Below, one piece after another: positions 15,868 to 31,157 of a stretch of DNA of 64,000 bases. The translations under genes were made by a program, and so were the position numbers. A model generated the notes under the pieces. That model saw nothing but the letters and a program-made list of their open reading frames with translations. It had not been told where the DNA came from and searched no databases. The first letter of the stretch is position 1. Every line of letters begins with the position of its first letter. This DNA comes from Paulinella micropora (Eukaryota; Cercozoa; Imbricatea; Euglyphida). The stretch is taken from positions 365,162 through 429,161 of the forward strand of contig BJOX01000283.1 in assembly GCA_009731375.1 (NCBI GenBank), written 5' to 3'.

Positions 15868-16708
15868 ATACATTACATACATACATTACATACATTACAT
15901 ACATACATTACATACATACATTACTTACATACATTACTTACATACATGACATATATTACATACATACATTACATACATACATTACATACATACATGACAT
16001 ACATACATGACATACATACATGACATACATACATGACATACATGCATACAGTACATAGATACAGTACATACATACATTACATACATACATTACATACATA
16101 CATTACATATACATTACATGCATACATTACATACATACATTACATACATACATTACATACATACATTACATACATACATTACATACATGCATTACATACA
16201 TACATTACGTGCATACATTACATACATACATTACATACATACATTACATACATACATGACGTACATACCTTACATACATACATTACATACATACATTACA
16301 TACATACATTACATACATGAAATACATACGTTACATACATACGTTACATACATACATTACATACATTACATACATACATGACATACATACATTACATATT
16401 TACATACATACATTACATTACATACATACATTACATACATACATTACATACATACATTACATACATACATTATACCTTACATACATACCTTACATACGTA
16501 CCTTACATACATACATTACATACATACATTACATACATACATTACATACATACATTACATACATACATTACGTATATACATTACATACATACCTTACATA
16601 CATACCTTATATACATACCTTACATACATACCTTACATACATACATTACATACATACATTACATACATACATTACATACATACATTACATACATAAATTA
16701 CATACAGC
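15868..16708. repeat. Satellite-like array, TTACATACATACA unit
   Basis: About 65 copies of a 12-13 bp unit (TTACATACATACA) in one direction. Tyr/Ile/His/Thr frames are repeat translations. Confidence 0.95.
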
Positions 16709-16739
16709 CTTTTTCCATGCCGCGTGACCCCTCTTACAT

Positions 16740-16995
16740 ATTCATATACATACACATACATATACATAACCATATTTACGTATGTGTACCTGTGTGTTTG
16801 TATGTGTGTATGTTTATTTGTGTACGTGTATATGTATGTGTATGTGAATCATGTGTATGTGTAATGTGTATGTGTATGTGTATGTGTATATGTATGTGAG
16901 TATGTGTATGTGTATGTGTATGCGAATCATGTGTATGTGTATGTGTATGCGAATTATGTGTATGTGTATGAGTATGTGTGTATGTGTATGTGCAA

Positions 16996-17034
<39 letters not shown>

Positions 17035-17036
17035 AG
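16740..17036. repeat. TATGTG hexanucleotide array
   Basis: The reverse complement of the array at 14392-15850, with inserted CGAATCATG variants. Together the two arrays form a large imperfect inverted pair. Confidence 0.93.
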
Positions 17037-19322
<2,286 letters not shown>

Positions 19323-19412
19323 TTTTCCTTCTCTCTCTCTCTCTACACAGACGCTTTCAATTGAAATCTCTCTCTCTCTCTCTCTCTCCACACAGAAGCT
19401 TTCAATTGAAAG

Positions 19413-19453
<41 letters not shown>

Positions 19454-19533
19454 CACATAGAAGCGTTCAAATGCGCGTTTTCGCTCGAGAGGCGCGCGCG
19501 ACATGGTTTCCAAATCGCTATTTCCTTCGCCGG

Positions 19534-19581
<48 letters not shown>

Positions 19582-19605
19582 ATCTATCTAATCTATCTAT
19601 CTATA

Positions 19606-19646
<41 letters not shown>

Positions 19647-19793
19647 ATCTATCTATCTATCTGTCGATCGATCGATCTATTTATCTACCTATCTACCTAC
19701 CCACCTACCTACCAATCTATCTATGCATCTATTCAGGAGGGAAATTATCTGAGCCATTTGACTTGGGCTCCGATTCAAAGACATTCATGGTCG

Positions 19794-19851
<58 letters not shown>

Positions 19852-20741
19852 ACATCCATCCATCCATCCATCCATCCATATCTATCTATCTATATCTATC
19901 TATTTATCTTTCTATCTAGGTAGATAGTGGGTTCATGATTGCCAAATGTTTCTTTGCTGATCTGTGTAAGGTACAAGATGAGAGAGAGAGAGAGAGCGAG
20001 TGTGTGTGTGTGAGAGAGAGAGAGAAATAAAGGGGGGGGGGGGGGGGAGAGGGNNNNNNNNNNNNNNNNNNNNNNNNNNNNNNNNNNNNNNNNNNNNNNN
20101 NNNNNNNNNNNNNNNNNNNNNNNNNNNNNNNNNNNNNNNNNNNNNNNNNNNNNNNNNNNNNNNNNNNNNNNNNNNNNNNNNNNNNNNNNNNNNNNNNNNN
20201 NNNNNNNNNNNNNNNNNNNNNNNNNNNNNNNNNNNNNNNNNNNNNNNNNNNNNNNNNNNNNNNNNNNNNNNNNNNNNNNNNNNNNNNNNNNNNNNNNNNN
20301 NNNNNNNNNNNNNNNNNNNNNNNNNNNNNNNNNNNNNNNNNNNNNNNNNNNNNNNNNNNNNNNNNNNNNNNNNNNNNNNNNNNNNNNNNNNNNNNNNNNN
20401 NNNNNNNNNNNNNNNNNNNNNNNNNNNNNNNNNNNNNNNNNNNNNNNNNNNNNNNNNNNNNNNNNNNNNNNNNNNNNNNNNNNNNNNNNNNNNNNNNNNN
20501 NNNNNNNNNNNNNNNNNNNNNNNNNNNNNNNNNNNNNNNNNNNNNNNNNNNNNNNNNNNNNNNNNNNNNNNNNNNNNNNNNNNNNNNNNNNNNNNNNNNN
20601 NNNNNNNNNNNNNNNNNNNNNNNNNNNNNNNNNNNNNNNNNNNNNNNNNNNNNNNNNNNNNNNNNNNNNNNNNNNNNNNNNNNNNNNNNNNNNNNNNNNN
20701 NNNNNNNNNNNNNNNNNNNNNNNNNNNNNNNNNNNNNNNNN
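19534..20741. repeat. CTAT/CATC microsatellites, GA/G run and large gap
   Basis: CTAT tracts occupy 19534-19700 and 19793-19920. A GA tract and a G run follow, then a gap at 20054-20741. Confidence 0.92.
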
Positions 20742-20805
20742 GCACCCCAAGCTGTAATAAAAGTTGCAAACCAATTATTAATAGACAAGTTAAAGTTATG
20801 TGCAG

Positions 20806-20975
20806 CAGCCTCCTCCTCCTCCTCCTCCTACCCGTCTCTTCCTCCTCCTGCCCGTCTCTTCCTCCTCCTCCTCCTCCACCTCCTCCTCCCCCTCCTCCTG
20901 CCCCTCCTCCTCCTCCTTCCCCTCGTCCTCCTTCTCCCTCCTCCTCCCCCTTCCCCTCTCCTCCCCCCACCCGCC
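20806..20975. repeat. CCT trinucleotide tract
   Basis: CCT repeats with imperfect interruptions between unique sequences. A C-rich run and a gap at 21144-21182 follow shortly after. Confidence 0.9.
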
Positions 20976-21049
20976 CACAAAAAAAAGTTTATCTACGTTT
21001 ATTTACCTTATGCGTGTGGTAGAATTTGTTTCTATCCGTGGAAGAGGGA

Positions 21050-21787
21050 CGGAGGCACTGCTACTTCGATTGGATGGCTATGCACCGTCTACCAGGTACA
21101 GTTAAGTAGGCCGAAAGCTTCACCCCCCCCCCCCCCCCAAAACNNNNNNNNNNNNNNNNNNNNNNNNNNNNNNNNNNNNNNNGGGGGGGGGGGGGGGGGA
21201 GAGAGAGAGACCTATTAGGACCCTTGGTCTCAAATAATTTCAGCCTTATTTTGGTTCCCTCGGGGGGGAAAACTTTCGCCCTACTGTAAGGAATAGTGAC
21301 AAATCGGCCAGAACAATTATCCCGTAATAACGGTACATTTTTTATTCAAAGTTGTGAAGAATTTCGGCCAGCCGGTAATTACGGTACATTTGCTGTCCAC
21401 AAATAAAAGTTTAGCCTAAAATTCCCCGTATTTACGGTTGGCCGAAAGGTGAGGTGGCCGAAATTTTTCACCCGACCTTACTACGTTTGCATGTATGTTT
21501 GAATGTTTGTATGTTTGTATGTATGTTTGTATGTTACTTCGATTGGATGACCATACACCGCTTTACAGGTACACAACATATATGCGTGTATGTGTGTGTA
21601 TGTATGTATATATGCTACTTCGATTGGATGGCTATACACCGCTTTCCCGTTACATAACATGTATGTATGTGTATGTATGTATGTATGTATATATATATAT
21701 ATATTATATATATAAGTATGTATGTATATATGGAAACATACACACGCATATGCTACTTCGATTGAATGGCCATACACCGCCTTCCAG

Positions 21788-21790
<3 letters not shown>
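21050..21790. repeat. Interspersed minisatellite, CTACTTCGATTGGATGGC unit
   Basis: Four copies of a roughly 40-bp unit (CTACTTCGATTGGATGGC then TACACCGC) at about 21059, 21534, 21616 and 21751. TATG or TA microsatellite separates the last three. The non-repetitive part (21230-21480) holds no gene. Confidence 0.8.
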
Positions 21791-21832
<42 letters not shown>

Positions 21833-21840
21833 AATATATA

Positions 21841-21871
<31 letters not shown>

Positions 21872-21983
21872 GTGTGTATGTATGTACTTACTTGTAAATT
21901 TGTATGTATGTAGGCACAATACAGGAAACGTCAAGATATATATATATATGTTTATATATATATATACATATACACACACACAC

Positions 21984-22023
<40 letters not shown>

Positions 22024-22140
22024 TATATGCATACATACATACATTCATACATATATATATATACATATATATATATATACATATATATATATATTTATAT
22101 ATAATAATACATATATATATATAATATATATATGTATATA
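21660..22140. repeat. TA and TATG microsatellite
   Basis: Mostly TA dinucleotides with TATG and CACA interruptions. No coding content. Confidence 0.93.
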
Positions 22141-22290
22141 TATTTGTATGTATGTAGGTACAATACAGGAAACGTCAAAAGGTCCCGATGGACTAATACG
22201 GGTGACTATGTATGTATGTATGTATGTATGTATGTATGCATGTATGTATGTATGTATGTATGTATGTATGTATGTATGTATGTATGTATG

Positions 22291-22321
<31 letters not shown>

Positions 22322-22367
22322 AAAAACGTCAAAAGGTCCCGACGGACTAATACGGGTGACGCCTTTA

Positions 22368-22401
<34 letters not shown>

Positions 22402-22734
22402 CATACATACATACATACATGTATACATACAGACATACATACATACATACTTATATAGGTGAAGCCTTTGTACGACCACTGGAAGTGTCTATATGACAGA
22501 CATACATACATACATACATACAGACATACATACGTACATACATACAGACATACATACATACATACATACATACCGACATACAGACATAGATACATACATA
22601 CATACATACATACATGCATACATACATACATGCATACATACATACATACATATATAGGTGAAGCCTTGAACGACCACTGGAAGTGTCTATACGACATACA
22701 TACATATACATAAATCCATACATACATCCATCGA

Positions 22735-22768
<34 letters not shown>

Positions 22769-22839
22769 CATGCAGACATACAGACGTACATACTTATATA
22801 GGTGAAGCCTTTGAACGACCACTGGAAGTGTATACGACA

Positions 22840-22873
<34 letters not shown>

Positions 22874-22941
22874 CATACAGACATACAGACGTACATACTT
22901 ATATAGGTGAAGCCTTTGAACGACCACTGGAAGTGTATACG

Positions 22942-22974
<33 letters not shown>

Positions 22975-23089
22975 CATACAGACATACAGACAAACATACT
23001 TATATAGGTGAAGCCTTTGAACGACCACTGGAAGTGTCTATACGACATACATACATACATACATACAGACCACTGGAAGTGTCTATACG

Positions 23090-23120
<31 letters not shown>

Positions 23121-23142
23121 GACATACACACATACATACTTA

Positions 23143-23174
<32 letters not shown>

Positions 23175-23898
23175 GACATACACACATACATACTTATACA
23201 GGTGAAGCCTTTGAACGACCACTGGAAGTGGCTATACGACACACATACATACAGTGGCTATACGACACACATACATACAGTGGCTATACGACATACATAC
23301 ATACATGCATACATACAGACAGACAGATATACACACAGACATGTATACTTATACAGGTGAAGCCTTTGAACGACCACTGGAAGTGTCTATACGACATACA
23401 TACATACATACATACATACATACATACATACATACACACACACACATACATACAGACATATATACTTATACAGGTGAAGCCTTTGAACAACCACTGGAAG
23501 TGTCTATACGACATACATACATACATACATACATACAGACATACACACATACACACAGACATATATACTTATATAGGTGAAGCCTTTGAACGACCACTGG
23601 AAGTGTTTATATGACACGGCCGTAGGCGAGTGTAAGGTCAGGAATAATAACATAACATAAGATAACAACATGCATACATATGTACATTCATATGAACGAC
23701 CACTGGAAGTGTCTATATGACATTGTCGTAGGGGAGTGTGAGGTCATGAATAACATAACATAAGATAACATGACATACATGCATACATATGTGCGTACAT
23801 ATGAATGACCACTGGAAGTATCTATACGACATTATCGTAGGCGAGTGTGAGGTCAGGAATAACATAATATAAGATAACATACATACATAAATAAATAA

Positions 23899-23929
<31 letters not shown>

Positions 23930-24310
23930 CATATAACATACATACATACGTAAATATGTACATTCATATGAACGACCGCTGGAAGTGTCTATATGACATT
24001 GTCGTAGGCGAGTGTAAGGTCATGAATAACATAACACAAGATAACATACATACATACATACATATGTACAACATATGAACGACCACTGGAAGTGTCTATA
24101 CGACATTATCGTAGGCAAGTGTGAGGTCAGGAATAACATAACTTAACATAACAACATATATACATATGTACATGCATGCATGCATACATACATACATGCA
24201 TACATACATCATACATACATATATGAGTGAAGCCTTTGAACGACCACTGCAAGTGTCTATACGACATACATACATACATACATACATACTTACCACTGGA
24301 AGTGTCTATA
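22140..24310. repeat. Compound minisatellite, about 15 copies of a 40-bp unit spaced by ACAT
   Basis: A conserved block (GTGAAGCCTTTGAACGACCA followed by CTGGAAGTGTCTATACGAC) recurs about every 90-150 bp. ACAT or TATG tracts of variable length separate the copies. From about 23600 the spacer changes to a second block (GTAGGCGAGTGTGAGGTCAG, then AATAACATAACATAAGATAA). The copies are over 90% alike by eye. Confidence 0.9.
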
Positions 24311-24326
24311 CGACACTGCCGTAGGC

Positions 24327-24407
<81 letters not shown>

Positions 24408-24437
24408 CATGTAAGGCTGTTAGCCAGAGATGGCACC

Positions 24438-24520
<83 letters not shown>

Positions 24521-24535
24521 TCTATCTATCTATCT

Positions 24536-24792
24536 ATCTATCGGCCACCCGCAAAAAGCGTAGAATTTAGACGAAATAAATGCGACGGTCCACAAACGGC
24601 AAGTGGCACCCCCGGCGGGATGTCCAATAAAGTGCCACCAAGCCGTTGTTTCCCTGTCTAAACAACTCTTCACTCGTATATTTGGTAAGGTTGTCTCAGT
24701 ATTCCGGCCACCAACAAATTCGTCGCAACAACGGTACATTTGTTGTCCTGTCAAAAAGTTGTTCCGGTCACCCGCACAAAACGTGAAATTTC

Positions 24793-24880
<88 letters not shown>

Positions 24881-25030
24881 AANNNNNNNNNNNNNNNNNN
24901 NNNNNNNNNNNNNNNNNNNNNNNNNNNNNNNNNNNNNNNNNNNNNTTTTTCTCACTTTAGACGAATAAATGCGACGGTCCATAAACGGCAAGTGGCATCC
25001 CCGGCGGGATGTCCAATAAAGTGCCACTAA
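24536..25030. repeat. Direct repeat of about 80 bp around poly-T and a gap
   Basis: The block AAATGCGACGGTCCACAAAC ... GGCGGGATGTCCAATAAAGT occurs at about 24570-24645 and again at 24957-25028. Between them are unique sequence, a T run of about 79 bases and a gap at 24883-24945. Confidence 0.8.
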
Positions 25031-25094
25031 CAACCAGAATAACTCAATGAAAAAAATTAGAACAAAAAAAAACCCCAAGTGCAACGAGTGAAAA

Positions 25095-25130
25095 ACTTTG
25101 GTGGCGCCAATGAGAAAAGTGAGGCAAAGC

Positions 25131-25203
<73 letters not shown>

Positions 25204-25251
25204 AAGAATAGATAACTTTGCTGGCACCAATGAGAAAAAGTGAGGCAAAGC
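25095..25251. repeat. GATA microsatellite bracketed by direct repeats
   Basis: CAATGAGAAAAGTGAGGCAA at about 25108-25127 and a near-identical copy at about 25228-25248 flank a GATA tract (25131-25205). The sequence was duplicated together with, or around, the microsatellite. Confidence 0.82.
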
Positions 25252-25299
25252 GTCACGGCGAAGGCGCGAAGCGCACCGAATGAAAGAATAGTATATTAT

Positions 25300-25437
25300 G
25301 CGGCTAGCCACAAATTTGACGTGTTTTTCGGGCAATCTGGACCGGCGAGCCCGCAAAACACGTCAAATTTGGCGCCGCATATATGCAGTTTTATCGGTAG
25401 CCTGACCACATTTTGTGGAGGTGACCGATAAAATCTT
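25300..25437. repeat. Dispersed hairpin element, copy A
   Basis: It contains two inverted repeats: AAATTTGACGTGTTTT with its complement AAAACACGTCAAATTT, and ATCGGTAGCCTGACCACA with TGTGGAGGTGACCGAT. About 100 bp of it recurs in opposite orientation at 29956-30060. It is probably a small non-autonomous repeat. Confidence 0.75.
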
Positions 25438-25465
25438 GTGCGCCCCCGCTCCGCTTACATATATT

Positions 25466-25735
25466 ACATAATACATACATACATACATACATACATACAT
25501 GCATGCATGCATACATACATACATGCATACATGCATACATAAATACACATACATACATACATACATATCGGCATACATACATACATGCATACATACCTAC
25601 ATACCTACATACCTACATGCATACATACATACATACATACAGCCAGACATGCATATATACAGATATACATACATACAGACATGCATACATAAATGCATAC
25701 ACACATACATAGCTATACATACATACATATATACA
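25466..25735. repeat. ACAT microsatellite
   Basis: ACAT tetranucleotides with GCAT, CCTA and AGAC variants. Confidence 0.94.
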
Positions 25736-25744
25736 CGCTGCAGG

Positions 25745-26360
25745 TTGTTCTGTTTATCCTAACGAATGAATGGTTGGAAAGGTATGTAATGTATGTATGT
25801 AATGTATGTTATGTGTATGAAATGTATGTATGCATGTGTATCCTAACGAATGAATGGTTAGAAAGGTATGTTATGTAATGTATGTAATGTATGTAATGTA
25901 TGTATGTATGTATGTATGTGTATCCTTACGAATGAATGGTTGGAAAGGTATGTATTGTATGTATGCAATTTATGTATGTAATGTATGTTTGTAATGTATG
26001 TATGTATGTGTGTCCTAACGAATGAATGGTTAGAAAGGTATGTAATGTATGTATATAATGTATGTATGTAATATATCTATGTAATATATGTGTATCCTAA
26101 CGAATTGATGGTTCGAAAGATATGTAATTTATGTATGTAATTTATGTGTGTAATGTATGTATGTAATGAATGTATGTAATGTATGTATGCAATGTATGTA
26201 TGCAATGTGTGTATGTAATGTATGTATGTAATGTATGTATGTAATATATGTATGTAATGTATGTTGTATGTAATGTATGTTTGCAATGTATGTATGTAAT
26301 GTATGTATGTAATGTATGTATGTATGTGTATCCTAACCAATGAATGGTTAAAAAGGTTTG
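25745..26360. repeat. Compound minisatellite, TATCCTAACGAATGAATGGT unit
   Basis: Six or so copies of a block (TATCCTAACGAATGAATGGT then TAGAAAGGTATG) at about 25757, 25839, 25920, 26012, 26092 and 26328. TATG/TAATG tracts separate them. The organisation matches 22140-24310 but the core differs. Confidence 0.87.
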
Positions 26361-27108
26361 TAATGTATGTATGTATGTAATGTATGTATGTAATGTATGT
26401 ATGTAATGTATGTATGTATGTATGTATGTATTTGTGTATGTATGTAATGTATGTCATGTAGGTATATATGTATGTATCTATGTATGTATGTATGTATGTA
26501 TGTATGTATGTATGTGCCTGCGTATGTATGTATGTATGTATGTATGTATGTATGTATGTATGTATGTATGTATGTACGTATGTACATACGTACGTACGTA
26601 CGTACGTATGTATGTATGTATGTATGTATGTATGTATGTATGTATTTATGCATGTATGTATGCATGCACGTTATGTATGTTATGTATGTTGTGTATGTAT
26701 GTATTTATGTATGTATTCATGAAAGTATGAAGGAAGGGTGTAGGAAAGTATGTATGTGTGTATGTGTGTATATGTGTATGTATGTGTGTATGTATGTATG
26801 TATGTATGTATGTATGTATGTATGTACGTATGTATGTACATATGTATGTACGTATGTATGTATGTATGTGTGTATGTATGTGTGTGTGTATGTATGTATG
26901 TATGTATGTACGTATGTATGTATGTATGTATGTATGTATGTATGTATGTATGTATGTATGTATGTATGTATGTATGTATGCATGTATGTATGTATGCATG
27001 TATGCATGTATGTATGTACGTATGTATGTATGTACGTATGTATGTATGTATGTATGTATGTATGTATGCATGTATGTATGTATGTATGTATGTATGTATG
27101 TATGTGTG

Positions 27109-27139
<31 letters not shown>

Positions 27140-27189
27140 GTATGTATGTATGTATAGCAAATACTGTCGCGGGGAGTTCCAGGCTTTGG

Positions 27190-27229
<40 letters not shown>

Positions 27230-27241
27230 CCTATCTATCGA

Positions 27242-27285
<44 letters not shown>

Positions 27286-27289
27286 TCTA

Positions 27290-27332
<43 letters not shown>

Positions 27333-27371
27333 GTCTGTCTATCTGTCTATCTATCTATCTATCTATCTATC
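26361..27371. repeat. TATG then CTAT/CTGT microsatellites
   Basis: TATG units with TACG and TGTG variants run to about 27158. CTAT/CTGT units cover 27191-27371. Confidence 0.95.
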
Positions 27372-27550
27372 CAACACAATCAAAAGCATTTATCACATAT
27401 TTCTACACGCATAAACGATTTTACATGCTACATATATATTTATGAAAATATATTATATATATATATATGTATATATATATATACTACATATTATATATAT
27501 ATGAAAGAAACTCATACACATACATACATTTTTACTGCTTCCCAATTTTT

Positions 27551-27732
27551 ACATACATACATACATACACACATACATACATACATTAATACATACATAC
27601 ATACATACATACATACATACAAACATACATATAAATTCACACACATACACACATACACACATACATACGTACATACGTACATACATGCATACATACATAC
27701 ATACATGCATACATACATACATACATACATAC
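27551..27732. repeat. ACAT microsatellite
   Basis: ACAT units with CACA and CGTA variants between unique AT-rich sequence and the next minisatellite. Confidence 0.92.
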
Positions 27733-27749
27733 AGAGGCGGGCAAGAAGT

Positions 27750-27989
27750 TCCTCAGTTTCAACCAGTCTTTCTTACTATCTAAATAGCATGTATACATAA
27801 CTTATGTAAGCATAAATATAAAGAGAGGCCGGCGAAAGGAAACTCAACCCATCTTTCTTACTATCTAAATATTAACATGGATACATACATACGTACACAC
27901 ATACGTACGTACATGTACACGTAGATACAAAGAGAGGCCAGCAAGAGTTGGGCTCAAATGGAAACACAACCAATCTTTCTTACTATCTA

Positions 27990-28035
<46 letters not shown>

Positions 28036-28350
28036 TACGTACGTACATGTACACATAGATACAAAGAGAGGCCGGCAAGAATTGGGCTCAAAGGGAAACA
28101 CAGCCAATCTTTCTTACTATCTAAATATTAACATGTGTACATACATACATACACATATACGTTTGTATATGTACAATAGATACAAGGAGAGGCCGGCGAA
28201 AGGAAACACAACCAATCTGTCTTATTATCTAAATATTAGCATGTATACATACATATATACACACATGCGTATGTACATGTACTCATAGGTCCAAAGAGAG
28301 GCCGGCAAGAATTGGGCTCAAAGGGAAACACAACCAATCTTTCTCATGAT
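27750..28350. repeat. Compound minisatellite, AAAGAGAGGCCGGCAAGA unit
   Basis: About six copies of a unit that starts AAAGAGAGGCCGGCAAGA, continues through AACACAACCAATCTTTCTTA, and ends in an ACAT/ACGT/TA spacer. The period is about 70-130 bp. No coding frame persists across copies. Confidence 0.85.
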
Positions 28351-28407
28351 CCAAACAAGCATAAAGACCAACCCCAAGTTTACGGAATTCAAACAGGTCG
28401 GAATCGT

Positions 28408-28439
<32 letters not shown>

Positions 28440-28508
28440 CATGTATGTATGTATCTATGTATCTATGTATCTATGTAACATTGTATTTCCAGTGAGCATT
28501 GTCTGCGC

Positions 28509-28598
<90 letters not shown>

Positions 28599-28599
28599 A

Positions 28600-28643
<44 letters not shown>

Positions 28644-28653
28644 NNNNNNNNNN

Positions 28654-28712
<59 letters not shown>

Positions 28713-28835
28713 AAATACGTCTATACATATATATATATATATATATATATATGTATAAATGTATATATGTATATATATATATGTATATATGTATGTATAT
28801 ATGTATATATATATATATATTGTACGTATGTGTCA
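28509..28835. repeat. TA/TG dinucleotide microsatellite with gap
   Basis: TA dinucleotides with two TG islands and a 10-N gap at 28644-28653. Confidence 0.94.
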
Positions 28836-28837
28836 AG

Positions 28838-28915
28838 GAGTGTGACAAGCAGTTTGGCGCCGAGTTCTGGGACGACTATGCTTACTGGTGGACCCCAGAT
28901 ATGTCTCTATCTCAG
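28838..28915 (+). CDS. Candidate internal exon, 26 codons
   Basis: A short frame (26 codons, rich in W, D and Y; includes [14 protein letters not shown]) lies between a TCAAG acceptor-like site and a CTCAG/GTCTGA donor-like site. It follows a TA microsatellite, as the well-supported exon at 31163 follows a CT/TA microsatellite. Its phase does not match the exon at 30088 directly, so another exon or a different gene would be needed. The second half is tandemly repeated downstream. No family recognised. Confidence 0.35.
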
Positions 28916-29185
28916 GTCTGACCATATCAGCCATATCATGGCCAATGTGATGTAAACCATTGCCGTTTTGAGCTTATCAGTGCCAAGATGATATGCATTA
29001 TTGCACTTTTGACTATGCTTACTGGTGGACCCCAGATATGTCTCTATCTCAGGTCTGACCATGTCAACCATATCATTGCCAATATGATGTAAACAGCCGT
29101 TTTCAGCATATCAGTGCCAAGATGACATGCATTATTGCCCTTTTGACTATGCTTACTGGTGGACGCCAGATAGTGTCTCTCTCTT
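28874..29185. repeat. Tandem repeat duplicating an exon end and intron start
   Basis: The unit starts GACTATGCTTACTGGTGGAC and is 137 bp, then 134 bp, then truncated (28874, 29011, 29145). Each unit carries the candidate exon's last 14 codons plus about 95 bp of downstream sequence. Copies 1 and 2 both keep CTCAGGTCTGACC; copy 3 has lost it. Confidence 0.85.
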
Positions 29186-29520
29186 GCCAATATGATGCCC
29201 AGTATTTTCTACATATCACTGGTCCAATATGATTTTTTTTTTTTGAAATAAAAAAACGAACAAAACAACACTCCAACAAACCAATAAACCGATAAACCAG
29301 CAAACAAATAAACAAACAATAAACCAGTAAACAAATTAATAAACAAACAATCACACTAACAGAAGAATATATCACAACACCATATAAAATTTTCTAGGTA
29401 GGGGCCATGGGGGCGAAGCTTCTTTTGACCGCAGTTCCTCGTCTCGAGGTAAATAATCAAGGAAGAAGAAGGAAGAAGAAGAAGGAAGAAGACGAAGGAA
29501 GAAGAAGGAAGAATATTCCA

Positions 29521-29745
29521 TGACGTTTCCCGGCATTTCGACCATACCAATCGTGCAAATTCCCGGGATATTCGTAGAAGATACGGAAGAAAAAATTGTG
29601 TGCTTGTGTGTGTGAGGTGTTCTCGCTGGACGTTTTCCCGACATGTCGATCATATCAATGGCGCAAATTCCCGGGATATCAAGACCTGATATGGAAGAAA
29701 AATCTGCGTGTTTCTGTGTTTGTACGTAGGTGTGGCCCCTGCGTG
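29521..29745. repeat. Diverged tandem pair with AAATTCCCGGGATAT block
   Basis: Two copies of about 110 bp share GACGTTTYCCG, CAAATTCCCGGGATAT, GGAAGAAAAA and GTGT-rich blocks. No coding capacity. The stretch 29200-29520 holds A-rich and GAA-rich low-complexity sequence only. Confidence 0.7.
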
Positions 29746-29955
29746 CTACCCGGCCCATGACCGTAGGTATGCATACATGTATGCAAACGTACATACTATT
29801 CACACATACCCATAGACTTAGAATTTTTGTCCCATATCTTGTATTGATATCGAGTGTTATTCGTACTAGTCGCTTCAACATAAGCTACATGTAGATATTA
29901 TCTATTGTTTATATGTCTGTTCTGTTAGGTGCATAGTGATACTATTCACATATTA

Positions 29956-30060
29956 TTTATGTATCGGTCACCTCCACAAAACGTGGTCAGGTTACCGATA
30001 AAACTACATATGCGGCGCGCCAAATTTGACGTGTTTTGCGGGCTCGCCGGCCCGGCCCGG
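29956..30060. repeat. Dispersed hairpin element, copy B (inverted)
   Basis: Reverse-complement copy of about 100 bp of the element at 25300-25437, about 95% alike by eye. It lies just upstream of the exon that begins at 30088. Confidence 0.75.
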
Positions 30061-30087
30061 CTCAGGACTATGTTTATGTACTGACAG

Positions 30088-30183
30088 GACGCTTCAACAT
30101 GAGCTATATCCCTAGCCTTAAACTTGTCGCTTCTGCTGTGAAACACCTTAATTTTGACAAGGTGCCCTCTCTTTCTCTATCTC

Positions 30184-30230
<47 letters not shown>

Positions 30231-30254
30231 CTCTCTCTCTCTCTTTCTCTTTCG

Positions 30255-30307
<53 letters not shown>

Positions 30308-30345
30308 ACACACACACACACACTTTCTGTGTGTGTTTGTGTGTG

Positions 30346-30399
<54 letters not shown>

Positions 30400-30446
30400 T
30401 TTGTGTGTGTTTGTGTATCTCTCTCTGTCTCTCTCTCTCTGTGTGC

Positions 30447-30527
<81 letters not shown>

Positions 30528-30557
30528 TCATACACACTTTCTGTGTGTGTTTGTGTA

Positions 30558-30619
<62 letters not shown>

Positions 30620-30635
30620 CGAGTCCCTCAGGCTC

Positions 30636-30668
<33 letters not shown>

Positions 30669-30677
30669 TTCTCTCTT

Positions 30678-30714
<37 letters not shown>

Positions 30715-31085
30715 NNNNNNNNNNNNNNNNNNNNNNNNNNNNNNNNNNNNNNNNNNNNNNNNNNNNNNNNNNNNNNNNNNNNNNNNNNNNNNNNNNNNNN
30801 NNNNNNNNNNNNNNNNNNNNNNNNNNNNNNNNNNNNNNNNNNNNNNNNNNNNNNNNNNNNNNNNNNNNNNNNNNNNNNNNNNNNNNNNNNNNNNNNNNNN
30901 NNNNNNNNNNNNNNNNNNNNNNNNNNNNNNNNNNNNNNNNNNNNNNNNNNNNNNNNNNNNNNNNNNNNNNNNNNNNNNNNNNNNNNNNNNNNNNNNNNNN
31001 NNNNNNNNNNNNNNNNNNNNNNNNCTTTCTCTCTTTCTTTCTTTCTCTCTCACACACACTCTCTCTCTCCCCCTCTCTCTCTCCC

Positions 31086-31157
<72 letters not shown>

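Noticed and set aside
22140-24310. CRISPR-like array (repeat and spacer pattern)
   Set aside because: Spacers are ACAT microsatellite of variable length, repeats diverge, no cas genes, and the genome is eukaryotic.
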